Shown here in pieces: positions 1-8,742 of a stretch of DNA of 64,000 nucleotides (positions within the stretch are counted from its first letter, which is position 1; the number at the start of each line of letters is the position of its first letter). Origin of the DNA: Bacteroidota bacterium (GTDB lineage Bacteria > Bacteroidota > Rhodothermia > Rhodothermales > JANQRZ01); assembly GCA_038746285.1 (NCBI GenBank), contig JBCDKT010000008.1:24867-88866 (forward strand). Reading direction: 5' to 3'. The translations under genes were made by a program, and so were the position numbers. Under the pieces are notes generated by a model. The model saw only the letters and a program-made list of their open reading frames with translations, ran no database searches and was not told the DNA's origin.

Positions 1-1
1 A

Positions 2-2116
2 GAGCTGCAGGTGATCCCGGCGGTCGAACAGGCGGCCACGGTGTACCTCGAAACGCGCGAGCGGTTCGTGGAGGCGAGCGGCGAGCAGTTTGCTGAAGGT
101 GCCGTACTCTTCGCCGCCACGGGGCCTGCGTTCCTCGACCTCTTCGGGCCGGCGTTCCTCGCGGGCGACCCGGTGACAGCGCTCGACCGACCCCGCACGG
201 CGCTCCTCACCGAGGTCACGGCGCGGCGCTACTTCGGCGACGACTCGGCGATCGGCCAGACCATCCGGCGCGACTCGACCGAGTACGAGGTAACGGGCGT
301 GATCGCCGAACCACCGGCGACACAGCACCTCCGCTACGATCTCGTTCTCCACGACCGAATTCCTTCATGGGGTGCCTACACGTACCTCCGCCTTACGCCC
401 GGCACCGATCCCGCTGCCGTGGTGCCGCTCGTGACGGCGGCCTTTTACCGAACGCGCCCTGACCGCGCCGACGATCCGTTGCACGCTGGCGAGCGGCTCC
501 AGCCTGTCACGAGCATCCACCTCGCCGAGCCAACGCTCTACGAAGCCGAGCCGCCGGGCGATCCGCGCTACCTCCGGCTCTTCGCCGTGATCGCTGCGCT
601 CCTGCTCGTCGTGACGTGCACGAACTACATGAACCTCGCAGCGGCGCTCTACGAGGGGCGCGGGCGCGAGATTGGCGTACGGAAGGCAATGGGGGCGCAG
701 CGGGAGAGCGTGGCCGGTCAGTTCCTCGCCGAGGGTGCGCTGACAGCGCTCGTGTGCTTCCCGCTCGTGCTCGGCCTCGCGCTCGCAACGCTCCCGGCGT
801 TCAACACGCTCATGGGCGTCGAGATTAGTCCCCTGGCGCTGGTGCAGCCAGGTTTTCTCCCCGACCTCGTGGGCCTCGTAGTTGCAACCGGTCTCGTTGG
901 GGCGAGCTATCCGGCGCTGGTGCTATCCGGGCACCGCGCGGCCGAGCTGTTCCGTGGCTCCGTCGCACGGCGGCTCGGCGGCGTCCGGCTGCGGCAAGCA
1001 CTCGTCGTGGCGCAGTTCGCGCTCCTCATCGGACTTGCGGGTACGGCCGTCGTGATCCACCAGCAGGTCGTGTTCATGGCGGAGAAGGACCTTGGGTTCG
1101 AGCGCGAAGGCGTGGTCGCGCTCCAAGGCGTGCCGGGTGTCGAGGCCTACCAGCGGCTCCGCGCCGAGTTGGAGCGCGTTCCGAGCGTTCGCGCCGTCGG
1201 CACGGGTCCGCTCCCCGGCCCCGGCTTCAACCGTATTACCTACCGTGCCGACACAAGCGATGTGGTCTACGACGACGCGAACAGTACGGGCGCGGATCTC
1301 GGTTACTTCGGCGCGCTCGGTATCGACGCGCCTGCCCTCGGCGCGTTCGGGGCGGACGGTCGAGAGCAGCTGTTCTTCATCAACGAGACGGCTGCAGAGC
1401 GCCTCGGCTATGCGAACCCCGTAGGCCGCGACGTGATCACCGAGCCCGAGGCAGAAAACGGCGTAGGCCGCTACGGCTACCCTGAAACGATTGCTGGCGT
1501 ACTTCCAGACTGGCACCTCTTCCCGCTCCGCGAAGAGGTCCGCCCGCTCTTCGTTGTCGTCCGCCGCGAGGCCACATGGGCGGCGAGCGCCGTTGTCCGC
1601 GTCGAAACGGCGGCGCTTGCCGAGACGATGGACGATCTGAGCACGGTGTGGGCCGAGGCGGTCCCGGACCGTCCGTTCGCACCGACGTTCGTGGACGAGT
1701 CTCTCGCGTCGCTCTACGAGCAGGAGCGGCGAGCGGGCGCGTTCAGCGCTGTCCTCACCGGTCTCGCCGCGCTCGTCGCGGTGCTCGGGCTCATTGGCCT
1801 TGCTTCGTTCATGGCGGCGCGGCGGCGGAAGGAGCTCGGCGTGCGGAAGGTTCTCGGCGCGCGTACGGACCAGCTCGTCACACTCCTCACCCGCGAGCTC
1901 GCCGTCCTCGTCGGCGTGGCCTTCGTGGTCGCCGTGCCGGCGGCGTGGGTACTCGTCGAGCGGTGGCTGGAGGGCTTCGCCTACCGGATCGAGGTGAGCC
2001 CGGTCGGCTTCGCCGCCGTCGGCGCGGTCGTGCTTGGGGTCGCACTCGTCACCGTCGCCGGGCAGGCCTTCCGCGCTGCCACGGCCAACCCCGTCCAGTC
2101 GCTTCGCCACGAGTGA
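2..2116 (+). CDS. MacB/FtsX-type ABC transporter permease, 5' end cut by window
   Basis: Large inner-membrane permease of the MacB/FtsX superfamily, in the duplicated arrangement (periplasmic MacB_PCD domain plus FtsX membrane core, twice). The reading frame is open to the window edge, and the first GTG at base 11 is not a credible start because about 85 residues present in the paralogues, including the first transmembrane helix, are missing. Visible are the first FtsX core with EIGVRKAMGA, a central membrane segment, a second periplasmic domain, and the C-terminal FtsX core with ELGVRKVLGA, ending in ANPVQSLRHE like its paralogues. It is the first visible gene of a three-permease run with gaps of about 38 bp, so probably one operon. 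The substrate is unknown. It has no ATPase domain and probably relies on a LolD-type partner such as the one encoded at 28029. Confidence 0.88.
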   Translation, partial: ELQVIPAVEQAATVYLETRERFVEASGEQFAEGAVLFAATGPAFLDLFGPAFLAGDPVTALDRPRTALLTEVTARRYFGDDSAIGQTIRRDSTEYEVTGVIAEPPATQHLRYDLVLHDRIPSWGAYTYLRLTPGTDPAAVVPLVTAAFYRTRPDRADDPLHAGERLQPVTSIHLAEPTLYEAEPPGDPRYLRLFAVIAALLLVVTCTNYMNLAAALYEGRGREIGVRKAMGAQRESVAGQFLAEGALTALVCFPLVLGLALATLPAFNTLMGVEISPLALVQPGFLPDLVGLVVATGLVGASYPALVLSGHRAAELFRGSVARRLGGVRLRQALVVAQFALLIGLAGTAVVIHQQVVFMAEKDLGFEREGVVALQGVPGVEAYQRLRAELERVPSVRAVGTGPLPGPGFNRITYRADTSDVVYDDANSTGADLGYFGALGIDAPALGAFGADGREQLFFINETAAERLGYANPVGRDVITEPEAENGVGRYGYPETIAGVLPDWHLFPLREEVRPLFVVVRREATWAASAVVRVETAALAETMDDLSTVWAEAVPDRPFAPTFVDESLASLYEQERRAGAFSAVLTGLAALVAVLGLIGLASFMAARRRKELGVRKVLGARTDQLVTLLTRELAVLVGVAFVVAVPAAWVLVERWLEGFAYRIEVSPVGFAAVGAVVLGVALVTVAGQAFRAATANPVQSLRHE

Positions 2117-2136
2117 GGGCGCAGCATGCTGCGCCC
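2117..2136. repeat. 20-bp perfect palindrome, GGGCGCAGC family
   Basis: GGGCGCAGCATGCTGCGCCC is a perfect palindrome directly after the stop codon of the first permease, followed by CTAC. A near-identical copy lies at 37842-37861, and two palindromes of the same design, (GTA)GGG plus an inverted word, lie at 4539-4560 and 58808-58828. It could fold as an intercistronic RNA hairpin. Confidence 0.7.
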
Positions 2137-2154
2137 CTACGCAATGCTATCGAT

Positions 2155-4539
2155 ATGCTGAAGAACTACCTCATCGTCGCCCTCCGCACGCTGCGCAAGC
2201 GGCCGGGCTACACGCTCCTCAACGTCGGCGGCCTCGGCCTCGGGCTGGCGTGCTGCTTCCTGATCGTGCTCTTCCTCCAGCACGAGCGCAGCGTCGACCG
2301 CTTCCACGAACACGCCGACCGGATTGTCCGGCTCACGTACGCGGACGCGGAGGGACGCTATGCCAACACGGCGGCGGGCTTTGCGCCCCTCGTCGCGGCG
2401 TCGTTCCCGGAGGTCGAGCAGGCGGTCCGGCTCGAAAACTACCGCGGCCCGTTCGTCCGGCTCCCCGGCGGTGCGGTGCGCAAGCTCAGCGGCCTCGCCC
2501 TCGCCGACTCGGGCTTCTTCCAGACCTTCTCGTTCGACCTCCTCCAGGGCGACCCCGCGACGGTGCTCGGCGAGCCGTACGGCCTCGTCCTCACCGAGAG
2601 CATGGCCGAGGCGTTCTTCGGCGAGACGAACCCGGTCGGGCAGGCGCTCCAGTACGACGCGCACACGCTGACGGTGACCGGCGTGATGGCCGACGTGCCG
2701 GCCAACTCCAGCTTCACCTTCAACGCCGTCGGCTCGTTTCTGCTGCTGGAGGCGATCGTGGGCGAGGGGGCGCTGACCGACTTCTCGAACTACAACTTCA
2801 GCACCTACCTCCTGCTGCAGCCCGGCGTGGACCGCGCCGCCCTCGACGCGAAGATGACCACGGCCATGCGCGAGCAGGCCTTCGGCGAGCCGGAGGGTGA
2901 GGCCGCGATGGGCTATGCGGTCGCGCTCCAGCCGCTGGCCGACATCTACTTCAACACAGGCCTGACGTACGACTTCTCCAACGCGCACCGCGACGCGTCG
3001 TACCTCTGGACGTTCGGCGCGGTGGGCCTGCTGATCCTGCTGATCGCGTGCGTCAACTTCATGAACCTGGCCACGGCGCGCGCCGGCCAGCGCGCCCGCG
3101 AGGTCGGCGTGCGCAAGGCCGTCGGGGCCTACCGGCGGCAACTCGCCGGGCAGTTCCTCGGCGAGTCGGTGCTGCTGAGCGGGCTGGCGATCGTCCTCGC
3201 CGTGGCGCTGGCGAGCGTGGCGCTGCCGTTCTTCAGCGAAGCCATCGGTGCCACCGTGACGTTCGACCCGGGGCAGGTCTGGACGGTGCTGCTGCTGGTC
3301 GGGATCGGGCTGGGCGCAGGACTGGTGGCGGGGAGCTACCCGGCGCTCTACCTGTCCGCGTTCCGACCGGCGCGCGTGCTCAAGGGCGAGACCGGCCCGC
3401 GCGGCGGCGCGCTCTGGCTGCGCAAAGGACTGATCGTGTTCCAGTTTGCGATCTCGGCCTTTCTGCTCGTCGCCACGCTGACGATCTACGACCAGCTCCG
3501 GTTCATGCAGAGCCGCGACCTCGGGTTCGAGAAGGAGCAGGTGCTCTTCGTCCGGCCGCCGGCACCGGTCTGGGACACCTTCGACGCCTTCGCCCAAGAA
3601 CTCCAGGCCAGCCCGAGGGTGATGCATGTGGCGAAGGCGGGGGGCCTGCCGGGCCGCGTGGGGACGACCCGGGGCTACCACTGGCCCGGCCAGGCCGGCG
3701 AAGGCGAGCAGGGCGAGGGCTTCGCCACCGCGCCTGCCGGTCCCGGCTACCTGGACGTGTTCGGGATCGACCTGGTCGCCGGGCGCGGCTTCTCAGACGA
3801 CGTCCCGAGCGATACGCTCGACGCGTACATCCTCAACGAGACCGCGCTCGCAACGCTCGGCTTGACGCCGGAGGAGGCTGTCGGCGCGCCGTTCCGGGCG
3901 TGGGAACGGCCGGTGGGCCAGATCATCGGGGTGGTCGAGGACTTCCACTTCCAGTCGCTCCACGAGGAGGTCGAGCCGCTCGTGCTGAACTATATCCCGT
4001 GGTTCAGCTACGCCGCGATGCGGGTGGGGCCCGCCGACCTGCCCGCGACGCTCAACCACGTCCGCGCCACCTGGGAGACCTTCGCGCCGGGCTACGCCTT
4101 CGACTACACCTTCCTCGACGAGGACTTCGACCGGCTCTACCGGGCCGAGGCGCGACTCGGCCAGCTGTTCGGGTTCTTCGCCGGCGTCGCCGTCTTCATC
4201 GCGTGCCTCGGGCTGCTCGGCCTCGCGGCGTACGCGGCGGCGCGGCGGCGCAAGGAAATCGGCGTGCGGAAGGTCCTCGGCGCGAGCGCCGGCCAGATCG
4301 CCACGCTCCTCGCCGGAGACTTCGTCCGCCTCGTCCTCGCCGGGCTCGGGATCGCCGTGCCGCTGGCGTGGCTCGGGATGGGCCGCTGGCTGGAGGGCTT
4401 CGCCTACCGGGTCGAACTGGGGCCGGGCGTCTTCCTCCTCGCCGGCGGGATCGCGCTCGCGGTCGCGCTCCTGACCGTCAGCACGCAGGCCCTCCGCGCC
4501 GCCACCGCCAACCCCGTCCAATCGCTCCGCAACGAGTAG
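2155..4539 (+). CDS. MacB/FtsX-type ABC transporter permease (duplicated, 794 aa)
   Basis: Full-length duplicated permease. The ATG at 2155 gives the MLKNYLIVALRTLRKRPGY opening shared by the paralogues; a longer open frame upstream is only a shadow of the preceding gene. Order: helix 1 (about residues 20-40), periplasmic MacB_PCD (about 50-260), a three-helix FtsX core with REVGVRKAVGA, a central helix after GLIVFQFAISAFLLV, a second periplasmic domain, and a final FtsX core with RKEIGVRKVLGAS. It ends in ANPVQSLRNE. Families of this kind are mechanotransmission permeases that act on peptides, lipoproteins or drugs, with an ATPase supplied by another gene. It is the middle gene of a likely three-permease operon, with a palindrome in each spacer. 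The substrate cannot be deduced. Confidence 0.93.
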   Translation: MLKNYLIVALRTLRKRPGYTLLNVGGLGLGLACCFLIVLFLQHERSVDRFHEHADRIVRLTYADAEGRYANTAAGFAPLVAASFPEVEQAVRLENYRGPFVRLPGGAVRKLSGLALADSGFFQTFSFDLLQGDPATVLGEPYGLVLTESMAEAFFGETNPVGQALQYDAHTLTVTGVMADVPANSSFTFNAVGSFLLLEAIVGEGALTDFSNYNFSTYLLLQPGVDRAALDAKMTTAMREQAFGEPEGEAAMGYAVALQPLADIYFNTGLTYDFSNAHRDASYLWTFGAVGLLILLIACVNFMNLATARAGQRAREVGVRKAVGAYRRQLAGQFLGESVLLSGLAIVLAVALASVALPFFSEAIGATVTFDPGQVWTVLLLVGIGLGAGLVAGSYPALYLSAFRPARVLKGETGPRGGALWLRKGLIVFQFAISAFLLVATLTIYDQLRFMQSRDLGFEKEQVLFVRPPAPVWDTFDAFAQELQASPRVMHVAKAGGLPGRVGTTRGYHWPGQAGEGEQGEGFATAPAGPGYLDVFGIDLVAGRGFSDDVPSDTLDAYILNETALATLGLTPEEAVGAPFRAWERPVGQIIGVVEDFHFQSLHEEVEPLVLNYIPWFSYAAMRVGPADLPATLNHVRATWETFAPGYAFDYTFLDEDFDRLYRAEARLGQLFGFFAGVAVFIACLGLLGLAAYAAARRRKEIGVRKVLGASAGQIATLLAGDFVRLVLAGLGIAVPLAWLGMGRWLEGFAYRVELGPGVFLLAGGIALAVALLTVSTQALRAATANPVQSLRNE

Positions 4540-4560
4540 GGGCAACCGACCGGTTGCCCC
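4539..4560. repeat. GGGGC-type palindrome, 10-2-10
   Basis: GGGGCAACCG, two bases, then CGGTTGCCCC. It starts on the last base of the preceding stop codon and fills the spacer between two permease genes. It is built like the palindromes at 2117, 37842 and 58808. Confidence 0.65.
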
Positions 4561-4577
4561 CACGAGACGCTATCGCC

Positions 4578-6950
4578 ATGCTGACGAGCTATCTCAGAAC
4601 TGCCCTCCGCTTCTTCCGCCGCCAGAAGGGCTACACGGCACTCAACGTCCTCGGCCTCGCGGTCGGGCTGGCATGTGCGTTTTTTATCCTGCTCTGGATG
4701 CAGGATGAGCTGCGCACCGACCGCTTCCACGCCGGCGGGGACCGGCTCTACATCGTCAAGCGGCACATGGCCCTGCCCGGCGCGCCCGTTCTGACCGGGA
4801 GCGCCGTCACGAAGCCCGTCGCGGACGTGCTCGAAGCAGACTTCCCGGAGGTCGAGTACGCTGAACGGACGACGTGGCCGCGGGACGCGGTCCTCGCGCA
4901 TGGCGAGGTGGCGCTCCGCGACGAAGGCCTCTGGGCCGACAGTTCGTTCTTCGAGATGTTCTCGTTTCCCCTCCTGGCGGGCGACCCAGCGACGGCCCTC
5001 GACCGGCCCGACGGGATCGTACTCTCCGAGCGCGCCGCGTCGGTGCTCTTCCCGGACCGGTCGCCGGACGGGGTCATCGGCCAGACGGTCCGCGTGGACG
5101 ACCGGCGAGACTTCCAGGTCACCGGCGTCGCCGCCGAAGTCCCGGCCTACTCGTCGCTCCAGTTCGACTGGGTGCTCCCGAGCCGGGACTACTACGAGCG
5201 CAACGCGTGGGTCGACCACTGGGGCAACAGCGGCCTGCAACTCCACGTCCGCCTCACGCCAGGGGCCGACCGCGACGCCGTGAACGCGAAGATCGAACGC
5301 ATCATCCCAGACAACTTCGAGGGGGGCGAAGGCAACACGCTTTTCCTCCAGCCCTTTGGCGAACAGCACCTGTACAACCAGTTCGAGGACGGAGAGCAGG
5401 CAGGTGGGCGGATCGAGTACGTCCGCATCTTCGGGGTAGTCGCGCTGTTCCTCCTCCTGATCGCGTGCATCAACTTCACCAACCTGGCGACCGCACGCTC
5501 GGCGCAGCGGGCGCGGGAGATCGGGGTGCGGAAGACGCTCGGCGCGTCGCGCGGCAAGCTCGTCGGGCAGTTTCTCGCCGAGGCCGTGCTGACCGCCCTC
5601 GGCGCGCTCGCCCTGGCGGCGGCAGTCGTGGCGGTGCTCTTGCCGCTCTTCAGCGAGGTCGCCGGCAAAGAGGTCACGCTCGGGTCGGTCGGGACCGGGA
5701 TGTGGCTGGGGTTCGTCGGTCTTGCCGTTGGGGCGGGGCTGCTGGCGGGCGCGTACCCGGCGCTCGTGCTCTCGGGCTTCGACCCGGCGGGGGTGCTGCG
5801 CGGCAGCGGCGGTACCACGCACGGCAGTGCCCTGCTCCGCAAGAGCCTCGTCGTCTTCCAGTTCGCCGCGTCGATTCTGCTGATCGTCGGCACGTTCGTG
5901 GTCTACCAGCAGATCGACTTCATCCAGACCAAGAACCTGGGCCTCGACCGCGCCAACGTGGTCTCGATGCGGCTCGAAGGCGGGGCGCACGAGCAGTACG
6001 ACGCCTTCCGCCGCGAACTCCTCGCCCGGCCTGGCATCGTCAGCGTGTCGGTCTCCAACTCGGAGCCGTTCCGCATCGGCTCCTCCACGACCGACCCCGA
6101 GTGGGACGGCAAGGCCCCCGAGAGCAAGCCGCTCTTCCACGTCCTCCAGACGCACTACGGCTTCCCCGAGACGATGCGGATGGAGATGGCGGCGGGCCGG
6201 ACCTTCTCCCGGTCCTTCGGCGCGGACTCGGCCAACTTCGTCGTCAACGAGGCGGCTGCGCGGGTGATGGGGATGGAGACGCCCGTCGGCGAACGCCTGT
6301 CGATGTGGGGGCGCGACGGCCAGATCGTCGGCCTCGTGAAGGACTTCCACATGGCCTCGCTCTACGACCCCATCGAGCCGACGATCCTCCTGCTCGACCA
6401 GAGCCTGGAGAACCTTCAGCTCCTCGCGGTGCGGACAGCGCCGGGCCAGACCGAGGAGGCCATCGCTGCGCTCCGCGAGACCTTCGCCGCGTTCAGCCCG
6501 GGCGTCCCGTTCGACTACGCGTTCATGGACGCCACCTACGGCGAGATGTACGAGAGCGAGCAGCGGATCGGGACGCTCGCCAACCTCTTCGCAGCCGTGG
6601 CAGCGTTCATCGCGTGCCTCGGGCTGTTCGGCCTCGCGGCGTACGCGGCGGAGCGGCGGCGCAAGGAGGTCGGCGTGCGCAAGGTCCTCGGCGCGAGCGT
6701 GGCGAACCTCGTCGGGCTGCTGTCGCGGGAGTTCGTGGCGCTCGTGCTCGTGGCGTGCCTCGTGGCGCTGCCGCTCGCCTGGCTCGGTGCCCGGGCGTGG
6801 CTCTCCGACTTCACCTTCCACGTCGACCTCGGCGCGTGGCCGTTTGTCTTCGCCGGGACGGCGGCGCTCGTGCTCGCCGCGCTCACGGTCGGCGTGCAGG
6901 CCTACCGCGCCGCGGCGGCGGACCCCGTCCGAGCGCTCCGCAACGAATAG
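4578..6950 (+). CDS. MacB/FtsX-type ABC transporter permease (duplicated, 790 aa)
   Basis: Duplicated permease starting at ATG 4578 with MLTSYLRTALRFFRRQKGY. Helix 1 carries AFFILLWMQDELR, a signature shared only with the permease at 24492; the two also share a STTDP-WDGK segment in the second periplasmic domain, so they form their own subgroup. FtsX cores contain REIGVRKTLGAS and RKEVGVRKVLGAS, and the protein ends AADPVRALRNE. Eight transmembrane helices are expected (1+3 and 1+3). It is the last permease of this operon; a short gap of 48 bp separates it from the serine hydrolase. Substrate unknown; the ATPase partner is inferred to be a LolD-type protein. Confidence 0.93.
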   Translation: MLTSYLRTALRFFRRQKGYTALNVLGLAVGLACAFFILLWMQDELRTDRFHAGGDRLYIVKRHMALPGAPVLTGSAVTKPVADVLEADFPEVEYAERTTWPRDAVLAHGEVALRDEGLWADSSFFEMFSFPLLAGDPATALDRPDGIVLSERAASVLFPDRSPDGVIGQTVRVDDRRDFQVTGVAAEVPAYSSLQFDWVLPSRDYYERNAWVDHWGNSGLQLHVRLTPGADRDAVNAKIERIIPDNFEGGEGNTLFLQPFGEQHLYNQFEDGEQAGGRIEYVRIFGVVALFLLLIACINFTNLATARSAQRAREIGVRKTLGASRGKLVGQFLAEAVLTALGALALAAAVVAVLLPLFSEVAGKEVTLGSVGTGMWLGFVGLAVGAGLLAGAYPALVLSGFDPAGVLRGSGGTTHGSALLRKSLVVFQFAASILLIVGTFVVYQQIDFIQTKNLGLDRANVVSMRLEGGAHEQYDAFRRELLARPGIVSVSVSNSEPFRIGSSTTDPEWDGKAPESKPLFHVLQTHYGFPETMRMEMAAGRTFSRSFGADSANFVVNEAAARVMGMETPVGERLSMWGRDGQIVGLVKDFHMASLYDPIEPTILLLDQSLENLQLLAVRTAPGQTEEAIAALRETFAAFSPGVPFDYAFMDATYGEMYESEQRIGTLANLFAAVAAFIACLGLFGLAAYAAERRRKEVGVRKVLGASVANLVGLLSREFVALVLVACLVALPLAWLGARAWLSDFTFHVDLGAWPFVFAGTAALVLAALTVGVQAYRAAAADPVRALRNE

Positions 6951-6998
6951 GTCCTGGTCCCCCGTACTACCTCTGTTTCCTCAACTGTGGTGGCGTTC

Positions 6999-8492
6999 AT
7001 GCATGCGCTGTCGATCCTCTCGTTCATCCTGGTTGCTTCGTGCAGCGCTGCTCAGGCGCAGACCGATGGCCTGAACATGGTCGCTACCCTCGACGAGACC
7101 GTGCGCGAGGAGATGGCGGCCACCCATCTGCCCGGTGCGGCGGTGGTCATCGTCCGCGAGGGGCAGACCGTTTTCAAACGGGGCTACGGGCTAGCCGACA
7201 TCGAGTCGGGGACTCCCGTTGATCCCGACCGGACCCTATTCCGCATCGGCTCAATCACGAAGGCACTGACGGCGCTGGCTGTCACGCGCTTGGCCGACCA
7301 GGGCCGGATTGGCCTCGACGACGACGCGTCGATCTACTTCGACGGGCTGATGCGCAACGCGGGCGGGACTGCTCATCCTGTCACCGTGCGTAACCTCATC
7401 ACGCACACAGGCGGCTTCGATCAGATCGGCGGCCCCGACCGGCACGTCTACCGCTTTGAACTCCCGCTGGAGGCCCGCAAGGCGCTCCGCCCAAGCCTCG
7501 CCGAGTACCTCGCAGGCGATAAGCTGCGCCGCGTGACACCGCCCGGCCAGCGCTTCCGGTACGACACCTACGGTATCACGCTCGCCGGACTCGTCGCCGC
7601 GCGAGCCACCGGCCTCCCCTACGCCGAGACGATGCAACAGGAGCTGTTCGCACCTGCCGGGATGGAGCGCTCGTTCGTCGAGGTGGATGACGCTCATCGT
7701 CCCGACCTCGCGCTGGGCTACGGATGGATCGACGGCGCGTACGTCGCCCAGCCCTACGAGGTCTACGTGACGACGCCCGCCTCGTCCGTCGACGCGACAC
7801 CTGCCGACATGGGGCGGCTGCTGGAAGCCCTGACCGGCGGCGGTGCGAACGCGCACGGACGGCTGTTCAGCGAGGCCGCCGCCGCAGCCGTCCTCGCCCC
7901 GCAGTTCCGCCCCCACTCACGCTTTCCCGGTATCTCGCACGGGCTCCGAGAGTCGTCGATGCGCGACTCGCCGGCGGACGGCGCGCAGCCACGCACACTC
8001 GGGCACGGCGGAGGCATGCTTGGCTACTGGGCGTCGCTCACGGTCTATCCCGAGTCCCGCACCGGGGTCTTCATCGTCACCAACCGACATCCCGAGGCGG
8101 GCGGCGGCCCGGTCACACTTGGCGACCGCATCAACGCGCTCGTGGCCGAGACCATGGTAGCGCCGCCGTCGCCCACGCTGCCTGCGCTGCGGGACGGATC
8201 GGTGGACCTGGCACCGTACCTCGGTAGCTATGCGTACGGCGTCCACTGCCGGACGTGCACCGCAGTCGAGTTTGCCCAAGGCGCGTGGCCCCGCTCGAAC
8301 CCCGTGGAGGTGGCCGAAGCGGAGGGCGGTCTGCGGATTCGGGACGAGGTGTATCTGCCGACGACCGAAGCCGATGTGCTCGTCGAGCGCGACGGCAGGC
8401 GCGAGGTGTTCTTCGGGCGAGGCGACGACGGAAACGTCGGGTTCTTCGTCTACTCGACGAGCCCGGACACCTTCGACCGGATCGTGGAGTAG
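6999..8492 (+). CDS. Secreted serine hydrolase, class C beta-lactamase/PBP-like fold
   Basis: Predicted exported serine hydrolase of the beta-lactamase class C / penicillin-binding-like family (497 aa from ATG 6999; two GTG codons at 6987 and 6990 would add four residues). The N-terminus is a signal peptide; LVASC could be a lipobox and AQAQ a signal peptidase I site. The catalytic tetrad SITK lies at S85-K88. The usual YxN motif reads Y188-D-T, an unusual replacement, and the third motif is HGGG at H336. The C-terminal 120 residues form a separate beta-rich domain common in this family. Members act as peptidases, esterases or D-aminopeptidases; activity on beta-lactams should not be assumed. 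It probably shares the upstream permease transcript and is followed by a terminator. Confidence 0.88.
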   Translation: MHALSILSFILVASCSAAQAQTDGLNMVATLDETVREEMAATHLPGAAVVIVREGQTVFKRGYGLADIESGTPVDPDRTLFRIGSITKALTALAVTRLADQGRIGLDDDASIYFDGLMRNAGGTAHPVTVRNLITHTGGFDQIGGPDRHVYRFELPLEARKALRPSLAEYLAGDKLRRVTPPGQRFRYDTYGITLAGLVAARATGLPYAETMQQELFAPAGMERSFVEVDDAHRPDLALGYGWIDGAYVAQPYEVYVTTPASSVDATPADMGRLLEALTGGGANAHGRLFSEAAAAAVLAPQFRPHSRFPGISHGLRESSMRDSPADGAQPRTLGHGGGMLGYWASLTVYPESRTGVFIVTNRHPEAGGGPVTLGDRINALVAETMVAPPSPTLPALRDGSVDLAPYLGSYAYGVHCRTCTAVEFAQGAWPRSNPVEVAEAEGGLRIRDEVYLPTTEADVLVERDGRREVFFGRGDDGNVGFFVYSTSPDTFDRIVE

Positions 8493-8505
8493 CTCCGCCC
8501 GGGCC

Positions 8506-8528
8506 GAGGCGGTGCAGCCGCCTCTTTT
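8506..8528 (+). terminator. Rho-independent terminator after serine hydrolase
   Basis: GAGGCGG (8506-8512), loop TGCAG, CCGCCTC (8518-8524), then TTTT. It lies 14 bases after the hydrolase stop and ends the upstream transcript before the regulated permease promoter. Confidence 0.75.
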
Positions 8529-8594
8529 CACGGCACGCTCGGTGGAAGGCCCGACCCTTCGCCGGGAGATGACGGCGGATGACCCGGGCTGTGA

Positions 8595-8631
8595 TGCGCG
8601 CTGCCGCCCAACCGCTGTGCGCCAGCGCACA
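8595..8631. promoter_or_regulatory. Paired 16-bp palindromic activator sites
   Basis: The downstream site TGTGCGCCAGCGCACA (8616-8631) is a perfect 7-2-7 palindrome. An upstream copy at 8595-8610 matches the idealised TGTGCGCTGGCGCACA at 13 of 16 positions. The start-to-start spacing is 21 bp (two helical turns). The same pair with the same spacing lies at 21965-22001. The last base is 67 bp upstream of the GG of the promoter element in both cases. This is the layout expected of an enhancer site for a sigma-54 activator dimer; the protein is not in this window. Confidence 0.75.
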
Positions 8632-8697
8632 CCCGCCCCAGAGACATATGTAGGTTAGTGCAGCCATACTGCACCGCTTGGCCCGTGGCGCGGGCGC

Positions 8698-8714
8698 GGC
8701 ATGTCGCTTGTGCA
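8698..8714 (+). promoter_or_regulatory. Sigma-54-like -24/-12 promoter element
   Basis: GGCATGTCGCTTGTGCA matches the element at 22068-22084 at 15 of 17 positions. GG and TTG are spaced as in the sigma-54 consensus TGGCAC-N5-TTGC, but the -12 position carries T instead of C in both copies, so the sigma factor is an inference. The permease ATG follows 45 bp after the GG. Confidence 0.6.
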
Positions 8715-8742
8715 GTCCGAGCCGAACCCAGTCCCTTCTCCC

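Noticed and set aside
1576..2154. Extension of the second permease frame upstream, giving an apparent protein of 987 residues
   Set aside because: The upstream part is the antiparallel/out-of-frame shadow of the first permease, with an Arg/Gly-rich composition; ATG 2155 starts the conserved sequence.
8701..8742. Upstream in-frame ATG for the permease at 8.7 kb
   Set aside because: It lies inside the conserved 17-bp promoter element, and the paralogues begin at the MLKN-type start that matches ATG 8743.
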